Counted from the stretch's first letter, positions 7,735 through 17,389 are shown. The stretch: 64,000 bases of DNA from Novosphingobium terrae (GCF_017163935.1 NZ_JABVZR010000001.1:2666001-2730000); one strand, 5' to 3'. Numbers and translations are program-made. Notes: a model not told the origin generated them from the sequence alone.

Positions 7735-9084
7735 CTAGCGCATCAGCACCAGCTCTTCCGACATCGAGGGATGCAGCGCCATGGTCGCATCGAAATCCGC
7801 CTTGGTGAGGCCGGCCTTCACCGCAATCGCGGCGGCCTGCAGGATTTCGGGTGCTTCCGGGCTGATCATATGGATGCCGATCACCTTGTCGCTCGCCGCA
7901 TCGACGACCAGCTTGTAATAGCCGCGCTCCACCTGCGTGGAGAACATGTTGCTCATCGGGCGGAAATCGCTGGTGAAGACCTTGATCTCGGCGCCCGTTT
8001 CGCGCGCCTGCATCTCGGTGAGGCCCACAGCGGCCAGCGGCGGCTGAGAGAACACCGCGCTGGGGATCGCATCATAGGCGGTGGTGCGGGGCTTGCCACC
8101 GAAGACGGTGTCGGCAAAGGCATGGCCCTCGCGGATGGCCACGGGGGTGAGCTGCACGCGGTCGGTCACATCGCCCACGGCATGGATGCTGGGAACCGAG
8201 GTCTGGCCGTAATCGTCAACGATCACCTCGCCATTGCCGCCCAGCGTCACGCCGGCCTCTTCCAGCCCCAGACCCGGGGTCTTGGGGCGGCGCCCGGTGG
8301 CGACCAGCACCACATCGGCCTCAACCGGATCATGTCCGGCCAGCGACACCACAAAAGAGCCATCGGCCTGCTTTTCGATGCCGCAGATCGGGCTGTCGAA
8401 ACGGTATTCGATGCCGCGCTTTTCGGTCATGCCCATCAGGCGCTCGGTCAGATCGTCGTCATAGCCGCGCAGGATGCGGTTGGAGCGGTTGACCACCGTC
8501 ACCTTCGCTCCCAGCGCGTTGAAGATCCCGGCGAATTCCATGGCGATATAACCCGCGCCCTGAATCACCACGCGCTTGGGGAAGCTTTCCAGATGGAACA
8601 CCTCATTGGAGGTGATGGCATGCTCATTGCCGGGAAAGTCCGGCATCACCGGCCAGGCGCCCACGGCGATCAGTATGTGCTTCGCGCTGATTTCGCGGCC
8701 CGAGGCAAGGCGCACCAAATTGGGCCCCGCCACGCTGGCGCGCTCATGGAAATGATCGACCTTGTTGTTGTCGAGCGTGTTCGTATAGGCGCGCTCCAGC
8801 CGGTCGACATCGCTGGCGACGAAATCGCGCAGCTTGCCCCAGTCGAACTGCTTCCCCTCGATGCTCCAGCCGAAACCGGCGGCGTCTTCCAGCCCATGGG
8901 CGAAATGCGAGGCGTAAACCAGCAGCTTCTTGGGCACGCAGCCCCGGATCACGCAGGTGCCGCCAACGCGGAATTCCTCGGCCACGGCCACGCGGGCGCC
9001 ATGGCTGGCGGCGATGCGGCTGGCGCGCACCCCGCCCGACCCGGCGCCAATCACAAACAGGTCGTAGTCGAAGGCTTCGGTCAT
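7735..9084 (-). CDS. gor: Glutathione-disulfide reductase
   Basis: FAD- and NADPH-dependent reduction of glutathione disulfide in the cytoplasm. Seen: 449 aa. The FAD-binding GAGSGG is near the N-terminus, the redox-active disulfide sits in GGTCVIRGCVPKK, the NADPH Rossmann motif is GAGYIAMEFAGI with following basic residues (NRSNR, R for the 2'-phosphate), ATGRRP is present, and the C-terminal HPSMSEE carries the catalytic His/Glu pair. This fits plant/alphaproteobacterial-type glutathione reductase rather than lipoamide dehydrogenase (GCxPSK pattern) or mercuric reductase. It is a single gene. Confidence 0.93.
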   Translation of the reverse strand: MTEAFDYDLFVIGAGSGGVRASRIAASHGARVAVAEEFRVGGTCVIRGCVPKKLLVYASHFAHGLEDAAGFGWSIEGKQFDWGKLRDFVASDVDRLERAYTNTLDNNKVDHFHERASVAGPNLVRLASGREISAKHILIAVGAWPVMPDFPGNEHAITSNEVFHLESFPKRVVIQGAGYIAMEFAGIFNALGAKVTVVNRSNRILRGYDDDLTERLMGMTEKRGIEYRFDSPICGIEKQADGSFVVSLAGHDPVEADVVLVATGRRPKTPGLGLEEAGVTLGGNGEVIVDDYGQTSVPSIHAVGDVTDRVQLTPVAIREGHAFADTVFGGKPRTTAYDAIPSAVFSQPPLAAVGLTEMQARETGAEIKVFTSDFRPMSNMFSTQVERGYYKLVVDAASDKVIGIHMISPEAPEILQAAAIAVKAGLTKADFDATMALHPSMSEELVLMR

Positions 9085-9200
9085 CGAACAAGCTCCAATC
9101 GGGCAGCAGGGCGCCGCTGCCCTTCACGCGCAGCGCGATATGGCCCCTCGCCCGCCGCTTGCCAATCGGATTTGGCGATCAGCGGCGGGAAAACAGGCGA

Positions 9201-11204
9201 TCAGTCCGCAGGGTTATATTTGGCGAGAAAGGTCTCGACCGAGGTCAGCAAGGTCAGCCGATCCGGCGCGCGGGTGAAATAATGATCGGCCAGCGGGATC
9301 TGCACCAACTCCACATTCTTGCCCGCCGCGCGCATTTTCGCCGCCATGGCGTTGGACTGGCCGATGTCCACCCGAACATCCTTCTTGCCATGGATCAGCA
9401 GCATCGGCGCCTTGATGCGATCCACCGCATTGATCGGCGAAACGGCGGGGAAATCGGGCGTCATGCGCGTCCAGGCATCGCGGTTGCTGTTTTCGTTCAA
9501 CGCGTGATCGCCCATGTCGTTGACCTCGCGCCTCAGGCTGGCCACGCCCGCGATGGAGATTGCGCAGCGCCACAGATCGGGATCGCGCGCCGCGCCCCAC
9601 ATCGCCGCATAGCCGCCATAGGACGCGCCCATGATGCAGGCGCGCTTGCCATCGGCCAGCCCCTGCTTCACCGCCCAGTCGAGCGCATCATTGAGGTCAT
9701 CCTGCATGGCGAGGCCCAATTGCCCCTCGCCGCGCCGCTCGAAACTTTCACCATAGCCGGTCGAGCCGCGGAAATTGGGCTGGATCACCAGATAGCCCTT
9801 ATTGGCCAGGAACTGCGCCCAATAATCGTAATCCAGCGTGTCATGCGACCAGGGGCCGCCATGCGGCATGACGATGACGGGCAGTTTCCTGCCCTCCTTG
9901 CCCTTGGGCGTGGTGACAACCGCTTCGATCTCCAGATTGTCGCGCGCGCGGTAGGTGACCATCCTCACCGGGGAAAGCGCACGGCTGCCCAGATGATCGT
10001 TCATCAGGGCGATGCGCTGCATCGTGCCCACATCGGTATCGTAGAAATAGAGCGCCCCGGGCGATTCGGGCAGATCCACCAGAACCAGCATCCGCTTGCG
10101 ATCACGGCTGAAGCTGGCGATGCGCGCGCGCCGGCTGCCCACGGCCTTGTCGAAATTGGCCTGAAGCCCAGCCAGTTCGGTATCGATCCAGACATCCTTC
10201 TGCAGCCGCCCCCGCAGGCTGACGGCCAGCGGGGTCTGGCCATCGGCGGCGAGAGTCACATCATCGATCCAGCTGCCTTCGGGCGCGGTGTAGAGCGGCT
10301 TCACATCCTTGATCGGGTCGAGATCGGATTCGAACAGGGTGCTGTTGCCCTTGTCATCGGCATGAACCACCAGCGCGTGATTGCCGCCCGGGATAAAGCC
10401 CATCGGCGTGATGGTGGATTCGCGACGGCGCTGGTCGGCCCGGTCGATGGTGCGGAACTGGCCGCCGCTTTCGCCGCGATAATAGAGGCGGCTGCTGCGC
10501 CGCTCATCATTGTAGCCATAGCCCAGACGGACCAGACCATTGCCATCGGCCACCCAGCCCATCACGCCGTCGCGCCCCTTGAGCACCTTTTCGCGCGCGC
10601 CGGTGTCGACATTGACGCGGAAGATCGAGGGCCAGAACTCATCGCCGGTGTAGATCGATTCCTGAGCGCCCACCAGTGCGTAGGGGCTGCCGTCACGCGC
10701 GGTCCAGATCACATCGTCGGCATTCTGGCCCGCCAGATCCCACATCAGCATCTTGAGCTTGCCTGTGGTGCGGTTGAAGGACGCGAGGCGCGAGACATAC
10801 CACAGGCTGCCCTGCACCGAGACCTGCGCGGTGATGTGGACGATGAAGCTGTCATCATTGATCCAGCGGATCGAATGGGCCTCCATCCTGTCGGGCACAC
10901 CGATGCAGGAGCGCTTGGCCTTGGTGTCGAAGAGGCTGATGGCGCAGACGCGGCGCTCCTCGCCCTGCCCGAACAGACCCGCCACCCATTCGCCATTGGG
11001 CGAAAGGCGCACGCCCTCGGCAAAGGGCAAAGCGGCGAAATCGGCGGCGGTTAAAGGGCCGGCGGGCGCGGCAGGCGCGGCGCTTGTCGTCGCTGGAGCC
11101 GTCGTCGGAGAAGCCGCAGCCGGCGCCTGCTCCGCCAGACCCGGGCTGCCCCAGCCCAGGGTGCAGACCATAATCCCGGCCAGAGCCGTCTTGATTGTTC
11201 GCAT
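9201..11204 (-). CDS. Exported S9-family (prolyl oligopeptidase-like) peptidase
   Basis: Serine peptidase of the acylaminoacyl/dipeptidyl-peptidase type. Seen: 667 aa; a signal peptide (MRTIKTALAGIMV...GLAEQ) followed by an Ala/Pro/Thr-rich linker; a predicted beta-propeller (about residues 60-400); and a C-terminal alpha/beta hydrolase with the nucleophile Ser in GASYGGYA, Asp in HGKKDVRVD and His in LADHYF. It is probably periplasmic and trims short peptides. Such exported S9 peptidases are often found in several copies in sphingomonads. The gene stands alone; a perfect inverted repeat lies 41-70 bp upstream of its start. The exact peptide specificity cannot be read. Confidence 0.85.
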   Translation of the reverse strand: MRTIKTALAGIMVCTLGWGSPGLAEQAPAAASPTTAPATTSAAPAAPAGPLTAADFAALPFAEGVRLSPNGEWVAGLFGQGEERRVCAISLFDTKAKRSCIGVPDRMEAHSIRWINDDSFIVHITAQVSVQGSLWYVSRLASFNRTTGKLKMLMWDLAGQNADDVIWTARDGSPYALVGAQESIYTGDEFWPSIFRVNVDTGAREKVLKGRDGVMGWVADGNGLVRLGYGYNDERRSSRLYYRGESGGQFRTIDRADQRRRESTITPMGFIPGGNHALVVHADDKGNSTLFESDLDPIKDVKPLYTAPEGSWIDDVTLAADGQTPLAVSLRGRLQKDVWIDTELAGLQANFDKAVGSRRARIASFSRDRKRMLVLVDLPESPGALYFYDTDVGTMQRIALMNDHLGSRALSPVRMVTYRARDNLEIEAVVTTPKGKEGRKLPVIVMPHGGPWSHDTLDYDYWAQFLANKGYLVIQPNFRGSTGYGESFERRGEGQLGLAMQDDLNDALDWAVKQGLADGKRACIMGASYGGYAAMWGAARDPDLWRCAISIAGVASLRREVNDMGDHALNENSNRDAWTRMTPDFPAVSPINAVDRIKAPMLLIHGKKDVRVDIGQSNAMAAKMRAAGKNVELVQIPLADHYFTRAPDRLTLLTSVETFLAKYNPAD

Positions 11205-11244
11205 TCTTGCCCCCGTTACGCTCCGGATCGATCACCGAAGCAGT

Positions 11245-11274
11245 CCCGATGGCATGCCTAACAATGCCATCGGG
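11245..11274. repeat. Perfect 11-bp inverted repeat upstream of the S9 peptidase
   Basis: Seen: CCCGATGGCAT (11245-11255), 8 nt, ATGCCATCGGG (11264-11274), followed on the + strand by AAAAA. In the direction of the flanking minus-strand genes the T run precedes the stem, so it is not a standard terminator for pgi. It could be an operator or leader hairpin for the peptidase gene. A second, imperfect stem (GGCCCCTTCCGG ... CCGAAGGGCC, about 11317-11348) lies nearer the pgi stop and is a better candidate for its 3' end. Confidence 0.45.
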
Positions 11275-11357
11275 AAAAACAAGAAGGGGGCAAGAAAAAG
11301 CTTCTGTAAAGCCGGGCCCCTTCCGGACAATATTTTATCCGAAGGGCCTTGCTTATT

Positions 11358-12887
11358 TTAGGCCAGACCAGCCGCTTCCAGCAGAGCCGTGGTGCTGGCA
11401 TCGAAACGCGCGCCGCCCTTTTCGATGGACTTGGCGATTTCCTTGCCCAGCTCCACGCCGAACTGGTCGAAGGGGTTGATCTGCATCAGCGCGGCATTGG
11501 CGAAGGTGCGATGCTCATGGAAAGCGATCAGCGCGCCCAGCGTGGCGGGGTTGAGATCATCCACCAGCATGGTCGCGCTGGGGCGGTCACCGGCATAGGC
11601 GCGCGCCTTGTCGGTGGCGTCCTTGCCCGCCATCAGCGCCGCGCCCTGCGCGAAGCAGTTCATCAGCAGGATGCGGTGATGCGCCGGGTCCAGATCGTCA
11701 CCCGCCGCGATGCTGGCGATGAAGTCGATCGGCGTGATGACCGTGCCCTGATGCAGCAGCTGGAACACGGCGTGCTGAGCATCGGTGCCCACGCCACCCC
11801 AGGTGATCGGCGCGGTGGGGCCATCGACGGGCGAGCCATCGGCCTTCACGCTCTTGCCGTTCGATTCCATCTCCAACTGCTGGAGATAGAAGGGCAGCAG
11901 CGCCATGCGCTCGTCATAGGCGAAGCAGGCACGGGCCTGACAGCCGCGCAGGCGGGTGTAGAGCTGATCGGCAAAGGCGGCGCGCAGCGGCAGGTTGGCG
12001 GCGCCATCGGTATCGCGGAAATGCAGATCGACGGCAGCGGCGCCTTCGAGGAACTCCACGAACTCGTCCCAACCGATGGCCAGCGCCACCGGGAAGCCGA
12101 TCGAGGACCACAGCGAGTAACGGCCACCGACGCTCTCGGAGAACGGCAGCACGCGGGTTTCATCCACGCCCCATTCCACGGCCTTTTCGGGATAGGCCGT
12201 CAGCGCGACGACGCGACCATAGGGGTCCTCCACACCATTCTCGCGCAGCCAGTTCAGCGCCGAGGTGGCGTTGGTCATGGTCTCGGTGGTGGTGAAGGTC
12301 TTGGAAGCGACGGCGATCAGCGTGGTGGCGGGATCGCAGCGGCTGATAGCCTGCTCCATCGCGCAGCCATCGATGTTGGCGACAACATGCACATCCACCT
12401 TGGCGCCGTCGCGGGTCAGCGCGTCGATGGCCAGCTTGGGGCCCAGCGCCGAGCCACCGATGCCGATGTGGATCAGATACTTGACCTCGCCCAGCGCGCC
12501 CTCATGGATGGCTTCCACCAGCGACTTCATGCGGGCGTGGAGCGCCATGGCCTCTTCCACGCTGCTGTCACGGCCCACGCCGCGCTGGGCGGTGTGCTCG
12601 GCAGCGCGACCTTCAGTGACGTTGATCTTCTCGCCATCGAACAGAGCCTTGCGCTGGCCGTTAAAATCGACGGCAGCGGCGAGCTTTTCGAACAGGTCGA
12701 GATGCGCGGCGTCCAGATGCGTCTTGGACCAGTCGAAACGGATGCCCCCGGCTTCCTCGCCCAGTTCGATGCGCCCGGTCAGCGTGTCGACGCGGGCCTC
12801 GTCCCTGGCGAACAGTTCGGCCAGCGTGGGGCGCGGCAAATCCGCCAGTTGGGTCCACAGGGCGGCGATGTCGGGCTGGCTGGGCAC
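11358..12887 (-). CDS. pgi: Glucose-6-phosphate isomerase
   Basis: Interconverts glucose 6-phosphate and fructose 6-phosphate (glycolysis and Entner-Doudoroff recycling). Seen: 509 aa, slightly shorter than E. coli Pgi (549). Signatures include the phosphate-binding GIGGSALGPKLA, VASKTFTTTETM, and the C-terminal family signature around NPFDQFGVELGK. The catalytic Glu lies in the WGGVGT neighbourhood and the His in LLHQGT. The start is GTG at 12887 with GGAG about 9 nt upstream. It is divergent from lepB across about 200 bp. Confidence 0.95.
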   Translation of the reverse strand: MPSQPDIAALWTQLADLPRPTLAELFARDEARVDTLTGRIELGEEAGGIRFDWSKTHLDAAHLDLFEKLAAAVDFNGQRKALFDGEKINVTEGRAAEHTAQRGVGRDSSVEEAMALHARMKSLVEAIHEGALGEVKYLIHIGIGGSALGPKLAIDALTRDGAKVDVHVVANIDGCAMEQAISRCDPATTLIAVASKTFTTTETMTNATSALNWLRENGVEDPYGRVVALTAYPEKAVEWGVDETRVLPFSESVGGRYSLWSSIGFPVALAIGWDEFVEFLEGAAAVDLHFRDTDGAANLPLRAAFADQLYTRLRGCQARACFAYDERMALLPFYLQQLEMESNGKSVKADGSPVDGPTAPITWGGVGTDAQHAVFQLLHQGTVITPIDFIASIAAGDDLDPAHHRILLMNCFAQGAALMAGKDATDKARAYAGDRPSATMLVDDLNPATLGALIAFHEHRTFANAALMQINPFDQFGVELGKEIAKSIEKGGARFDASTTALLEAAGLA

Positions 12888-13091
12888 GGGCGGTTTCTCC
12901 GTTGAAGATGAAGTGCATGCCCTATGCCCGCCCGATGCGACATGGCCAAGTCCGCATTCGTTGGCACAGCCGAAAAAGCCGTTCAGCCGCCCGCAATCCG
13001 CTCAAGTGTATTGATCGAACAACACACTTATGGGACAGTCCTGCGACAAACACCCCTTCACGAAGGGTTGACGGCAGCGCGGAGGCACAAC
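12888..13091. promoter_or_regulatory. Divergent intergenic region, pgi / lepB
   Basis: About 204 bp without a credible gene. Seen: GTGT-N12-ACAC inside AAGTGTATTGATCGAACAACACACTT-like sequence (about 13013-13030), a small dyad CCCTTC-AC-GAAGGG (13054-13067), and GGAGG at 13081-13085 as the lepB ribosome-binding site. Promoters for both genes must lie here, but I could not assign -35/-10 pairs with confidence. Confidence 0.35.
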
Positions 13092-13988
13092 ATGGACGTG
13101 ACTATGACCGACACCGCCAATCAGGGCTCCACGCCCGTCAGCTCCGAAAAATCCGCTCCGGCGGGCAAAAAGCCTCAGGAAGAAGAGAATTTCTTCGTTT
13201 TCCTGATCAAGCTGGTGATCATCGTGGCGGTGTTCCGCAGCTTTATCTTCTCGCCTTTCACCATCCCCAGCGAATCGATGCTGCCCGGTCTGGTTAATGG
13301 CGACTATCTGCTAGCGGCCAAATGGCCCTATGGTTTTTCCAGCTATTCGCTGCCCTTTGGCGCCCCGCTGCTGCCCAAGCGCGTGCTGGCCCATCAGCCC
13401 CATCGCGGCGATGTGGTGATCTTCAAGGCCCCGCCGACCAACGATCAGGACTGGATCAAGCGCGTGATCGGCCTGCCGGGCGATACGGTGCAGATGATCG
13501 GCGGCGTGCTGTATCTCAATGGCAAGGCCATCCCCAAGGTGAAGATCGAGGATTTCGAGATCGCCGTCTCGGGCAACACTCATTGCTACACCCCCGCCTT
13601 TGCCGCCACCCGCAAGGATGGCACGCCGGTCTGCCGCTATCCGCAATACCGCGAGACGCTGCCGGGTGACGATGGCCGCCCCGCCAAGGACATCAAGGTG
13701 CTGGATTTCGGGCCCGAGAAGCACGATCCGGTCCCCGGCTTCGATGCCGACAACACCCCGCCCTATATGGTGCCCGAGGGCAAGCTGTTCCTGATGGGTG
13801 ACGACCGCGACAATTCGATGGACAGCCGCTTCACCACGCTGGACGGCGGCATCGGCATGGTCCCGCAGGACAATCTGGTGGGCCGCGCCACGATCATGAT
13901 GTGGTCGACCGATGGCAGCGCCTCGTGGTACAAGCCATGGACCTGGTTCACGGCCACGCGCTGGAGCCGCATCGGGAACACCTTTTGA
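13092..13988 (+). CDS. lepB: Signal peptidase I
   Basis: Inner-membrane serine peptidase that removes signal peptides from exported proteins. Seen: 298 aa from ATG 13092, with GGAGG seven bases upstream. It has a short acidic and polar N-tail, one transmembrane segment (FLIKLVIIVAVFRSFIF), the catalytic Ser in PSESMLPGL, the general-base Lys in DWIKRVIGLPGD, and the late-family signature GDDRDNSMDSR. There is one Cys pair candidate (HCY...VCRY) in the inserted region. The stop overlaps the predicted TTG start of rnc (TTGA), so lepB, rnc and era form one translationally linked operon. This order is common in alphaproteobacteria. Confidence 0.94.
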   Translation: MDVTMTDTANQGSTPVSSEKSAPAGKKPQEEENFFVFLIKLVIIVAVFRSFIFSPFTIPSESMLPGLVNGDYLLAAKWPYGFSSYSLPFGAPLLPKRVLAHQPHRGDVVIFKAPPTNDQDWIKRVIGLPGDTVQMIGGVLYLNGKAIPKVKIEDFEIAVSGNTHCYTPAFAATRKDGTPVCRYPQYRETLPGDDGRPAKDIKVLDFGPEKHDPVPGFDADNTPPYMVPEGKLFLMGDDRDNSMDSRFTTLDGGIGMVPQDNLVGRATIMMWSTDGSASWYKPWTWFTATRWSRIGNTF

Positions 13989-14725
13989 CGGTCGGAAAAC
14001 TCAAATTGAGGCCAGTAGCCGGGGCAGAACCCCTGCCCGATGAGACGCTGGCCTTTCTGCGCGCCCTGCTGGACGGCACCGCGCCCGACAATCTGGAACT
14101 CTGGACCGCCGCGCTGACACACGGCAGCTTCACCGCCGCGCCCAACAAGGGCATCGCGCGGGCCGCCGACTATCAGCGGCTGGAGTTTCTGGGCGACCGC
14201 GTGCTGGGCCTGACCATCGCCGAATGGCTCTATGAGGCCGAGAGCGACGCCGAAGGGCGCCTCTCGCAAAGGCTGAACGCGCTGGTCTCGCGCCAGAGCT
14301 GTGCCAATGTGGCGCGCGGGCTGAAACTCGCCCCGCATATCCGGCTCGGCAAGCAGGCGCGCGACGATGGCGGCGCGGATTCCGACAACATCCTTGGCGA
14401 TGTGATGGAAGCGCTGATCGGCGCCAGCTTCCTCGAACGCGGCTTCGAAACCACCCGCAATATGGTGCGCAAGCTGTGGTCCGACACCTTCCGGGGCCAT
14501 GCCGGGCAGACCAAGCATCCCAAATCAGCGCTTCAGGAATGGGCTGCCGGCAACCGCCGCCGCCCGCCCGAATATGCGCTGATCGACCGTTCCGGCCCGG
14601 ATCACTCGCTGCAGTTCACCGTCTCCGTGGCGGTGAAGGGCGTGGGTGAGGCCCGCGCCACCGCCAACAGCAAGCAGGAGGCCGAAACCAAGGCCGCCGG
14701 CGAATTCCTCCGACTTTACGCCTGA
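13985..14725 (+). CDS. rnc: Ribonuclease III
   Basis: Double-strand RNA endonuclease for rRNA and mRNA processing. Seen: 246 aa if translation starts at TTG 13985, which overlaps the lepB stop as TTGA; there is no ATG near the family start. The RNase III domain carries the signature QRLEFLGDRVLGL with the catalytic Glu and Asp, and DNILGDVMEALIGA with the second Asp/Glu pair. The double-stranded RNA-binding domain starts at about residue 175 (HPKSALQEWA ... GEARATANSKQEAE). The first signature position is Gln where E. coli has Glu38; that residue is not one of the four catalytic metal ligands. era follows after 11 nt. Confidence 0.93.
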   Translation: MTVGKLKLRPVAGAEPLPDETLAFLRALLDGTAPDNLELWTAALTHGSFTAAPNKGIARAADYQRLEFLGDRVLGLTIAEWLYEAESDAEGRLSQRLNALVSRQSCANVARGLKLAPHIRLGKQARDDGGADSDNILGDVMEALIGASFLERGFETTRNMVRKLWSDTFRGHAGQTKHPKSALQEWAAGNRRRPPEYALIDRSGPDHSLQFTVSVAVKGVGEARATANSKQEAETKAAGEFLRLYA

Positions 14726-14736
14726 AAGCCTTTGTT

Positions 14737-15663
14737 ATGACCGACCAACCCTCCACGCCCCCGATGACCTGCGGCCTCGTTGCCGTGCTGGGCGCGCCCA
14801 ACGCTGGCAAATCCACGCTGGTGAATGCGCTGGTCGGCCAGAAGGTGGCGATCGTCAGCCAGAAGGCGCAGACCACCCGCGCCCGCCTGATGGGCATCGC
14901 GCTGGAGCAGAGCGACAAGCACAACGCCCAGATCATTCTGGCCGATACGCCGGGCCTCTTCGCCCCCAAGCGCCGTCTGGACCGCGCGATGGTCGCCGCC
15001 GCATGGGATGGCGCCGAGGAAGCCGATGCCATCCTGCTGGTGGTCGATGCCGCCAAGAAGCACCGCGACTATCTGGAGCCCATCCTTGAGCAGCTCCAGA
15101 ACCGCAAGGAGCGCAAGATCCTCGTGCTCAACAAGGTGGACCTGACGGCCAAGGAGCCGCTGCTGGTGCTGGCGCAGGAGCTGACCCAGAAGGTGGACTT
15201 CGCGGAAGTGTTCTTCGTCTCCGCCCAGAGCAATGATGGCGTGGCCGGGCTGAAGGCCCATCTGGCCGGGCTGATGCCCGAGGGCCTCTGGCACTTCCCC
15301 GAGGATCAGGTGTCGGATGCCTCCGAACGCCTGATGGCCTGCGAGATCACCCGCGAGCAGCTCTACCGCCAGCTGCATGACGAATTGCCCTATGACAGCA
15401 CGGTTCGTCCCGAAAGCTACAAGCACCGCAAGGACGGTTCAGTTGAAATTCATCAGCAGATCGTCATCGCCCGCGAGAGCCAGAAACCGATTGTTCTTGG
15501 TAAAAAAGGCGCGCGCATCCGGGCCCTCGGCGAGGCATCGCGTGCCGAACTGACACAGATTCTCGGGGTGCCGGTCCACCTCTTCCTCCATGTCAAAGTG
15601 GATGAAAACTGGGCCGATGCCAAGGAAATCTATGAGGAAATCGGCCTGGAATGGGTCCGCTGA
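14737..15663 (+). CDS. era: GTPase Era
   Basis: Ribosome-assembly GTPase that binds the 3' end of 16S rRNA. Seen: 308 aa. The G domain has G1 GAPNAGKST, G2 QTTR, G3 DTPG and G4 NKVD, with G5 in VSAQS. The C-terminal KH domain (about residues 220-300) contains the GKKGARIRALG loop that contacts RNA. Length and domain order are normal. It is the third gene of the lepB-rnc-era operon, with ATG 14737 preceded by a modest purine stretch. Confidence 0.96.
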   Translation: MTDQPSTPPMTCGLVAVLGAPNAGKSTLVNALVGQKVAIVSQKAQTTRARLMGIALEQSDKHNAQIILADTPGLFAPKRRLDRAMVAAAWDGAEEADAILLVVDAAKKHRDYLEPILEQLQNRKERKILVLNKVDLTAKEPLLVLAQELTQKVDFAEVFFVSAQSNDGVAGLKAHLAGLMPEGLWHFPEDQVSDASERLMACEITREQLYRQLHDELPYDSTVRPESYKHRKDGSVEIHQQIVIARESQKPIVLGKKGARIRALGEASRAELTQILGVPVHLFLHVKVDENWADAKEIYEEIGLEWVR

Positions 15664-15817
15664 GGCATTTTGCCGGATTTTCCATACCGGTGCAGCCAAG
15701 GCTTGTTATGAACCGCCTCTGCGCCCTATAGCGGCGTGATGGCGTGAAGCCATGTTCTGTGGATCGGGCCTGCGGGGGCGGGCCGGTCCATCGGGATCGC
15801 TGTGCAGGATTTGAAGG

Positions 15818-17389
15818 ATGGTGGAATTCATCGCGGCACTGCCAGGGCGGGCGCGGGTTGCGCTGCTGGGCAATCTGGGCGTGCGGCTGCGCGTCCTCGC
15901 CGGCGACAAGGCGCTGGTGCTGCTGACCTATACGGTTCTGGCACTGGCCCTGCGCGGCTTCACCTTCGGCTCCCCCACGATCCAGATCGACGAACAGTTC
16001 TACCTGCTGGTCGGTGACCGCATGCTTCACGGTGCCCTGCCCTTCGTGGACATCTGGGACCGCAAGCCGATCGGCCTCTTCCTGATCTTCGCCGCGATCC
16101 GCCTGCTGGGCGGCGAGGGCATCGTGCAGTACCAGCTTGTCGCCATGCTCAGCGTGGTGGCCACCTCTCTGGTGATCTGGCGCACGGCGCGGATGATTGC
16201 CTCACCGCTGGGCGCGCTCTGCGCCGGCGTGGCCTATCAGCTTTTCCTCTCGGTGTTCTTCTGCTTTGGCGGGCAATCGCCGGTCTATTACAATTTGCCC
16301 GTGGCGCTGGTCGGCCTGTGGATGACCGATCTGATGATCCGCCGCCGCAAGCCCGGCGCGCTGCTCTGGCATGGGCTGGGCGTGATGCTGGTGATCGGCG
16401 TCGCCCTGCAGATCAAATACACCGTGATGTTCGAGGGTATCGGCTTTGGTCTGGCCCTGATGTGGCGCATCCGCCGCATGGGCTGGAACCGCCCGCAGGT
16501 CACGCTGGCCGCCGCCGCATGGTGCGCCGCCGCCCTGCTGCCCACCGCCGCCGCGCTGGCCTATTACGCCGCCATCGGCCATGCCGACGCCTTCATTCAG
16601 GCCAACTTCCTCTCGATCTTCGCCCGGCATGAGCCCTATCTCGCCTCCCTGTGGCGCCTGACCAAGGAGATGCTGGCCCTCACCCCCTTCTGGCTGGCAC
16701 TGTTCCTCGCCCCCCGCCGCTTCGGCAAGCTGGGGCTGACCGCGGGCGGCGAAGCCCCACAGGCCCTGCCCTTCCTGCGCATCTGGGGCCTGACGGCCTT
16801 CGGCGGCTTCTTGCTTCTGGGCACTTGGTACGACCACTATCTGGCGCCCGTGCTGGTGCCCCTCTCAATCCTCTCCGCTCCCGCGCTGGGCCGCATGACT
16901 CCGCATCGCTGGTACACCCGCCTGCTGCTCGGCTTCGGCGCTGTCGCAGCACTGGTGGTGACCTCCGTGAACATGAGCGACCATGGCTCGCGCGCCGAGA
17001 TGGATGTTCTCCTCACACAGATCGAAAGCGCCCGCGCCAAGGGCTGCCTCTATGTGGCCGAGGGCGATCCGATGCTCTACCATCTGTCGAACAGCTGCCT
17101 GCCCTCGCGCTACGTCTTCCCCAACCATCTGGTGAGCCTGACCGATTCCGAGGCTCTGGGCGTGGACGCGCAGGCCGAAGCACACCACATCATGGACAGC
17201 CGCCCGGACGTGGTGGTGATCACCGCGCAGCCTCAGGCGCATCCGGTGAACTGGCCGGTGCGCAACTTCCTGATGACGCGTTTGGGCAGCGATTATGTGC
17301 TGTATGGCAAAGCCCGCGTGGGGACGCGCGATTTTCTGGTGTTCCAGAACAAGGCTTTGAGCCGGAAGCGGGCTGTCGCTTCGCGTTAA
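15818..17389 (+). CDS. GT39-like multi-pass membrane glycosyltransferase
   Basis: Seen: 523 aa with about ten or more hydrophobic segments. In the first extracytoplasmic loop there is an IDEQFYLL acidic motif and FVDIWDRKP, the pattern expected of GT-C enzymes related to dolichyl-phosphate mannosyltransferase (PMT_2 / ArnT). The soluble C-terminal part (about residues 390-523) contains two Cys (KGCLY, NSCLP). Known: these enzymes move sugars from polyprenyl phosphate onto lipids, proteins or glycans in the periplasm. The acceptor is not predictable. It stands alone between era and the convergent topA, starting about 155 bp after era. Start ATG 15818 is tentative because the nearby purine tract lies very close. 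Confidence 0.7.
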   Translation: MVEFIAALPGRARVALLGNLGVRLRVLAGDKALVLLTYTVLALALRGFTFGSPTIQIDEQFYLLVGDRMLHGALPFVDIWDRKPIGLFLIFAAIRLLGGEGIVQYQLVAMLSVVATSLVIWRTARMIASPLGALCAGVAYQLFLSVFFCFGGQSPVYYNLPVALVGLWMTDLMIRRRKPGALLWHGLGVMLVIGVALQIKYTVMFEGIGFGLALMWRIRRMGWNRPQVTLAAAAWCAAALLPTAAALAYYAAIGHADAFIQANFLSIFARHEPYLASLWRLTKEMLALTPFWLALFLAPRRFGKLGLTAGGEAPQALPFLRIWGLTAFGGFLLLGTWYDHYLAPVLVPLSILSAPALGRMTPHRWYTRLLLGFGAVAALVVTSVNMSDHGSRAEMDVLLTQIESARAKGCLYVAEGDPMLYHLSNSCLPSRYVFPNHLVSLTDSEALGVDAQAEAHHIMDSRPDVVVITAQPQAHPVNWPVRNFLMTRLGSDYVLYGKARVGTRDFLVFQNKALSRKRAVASR

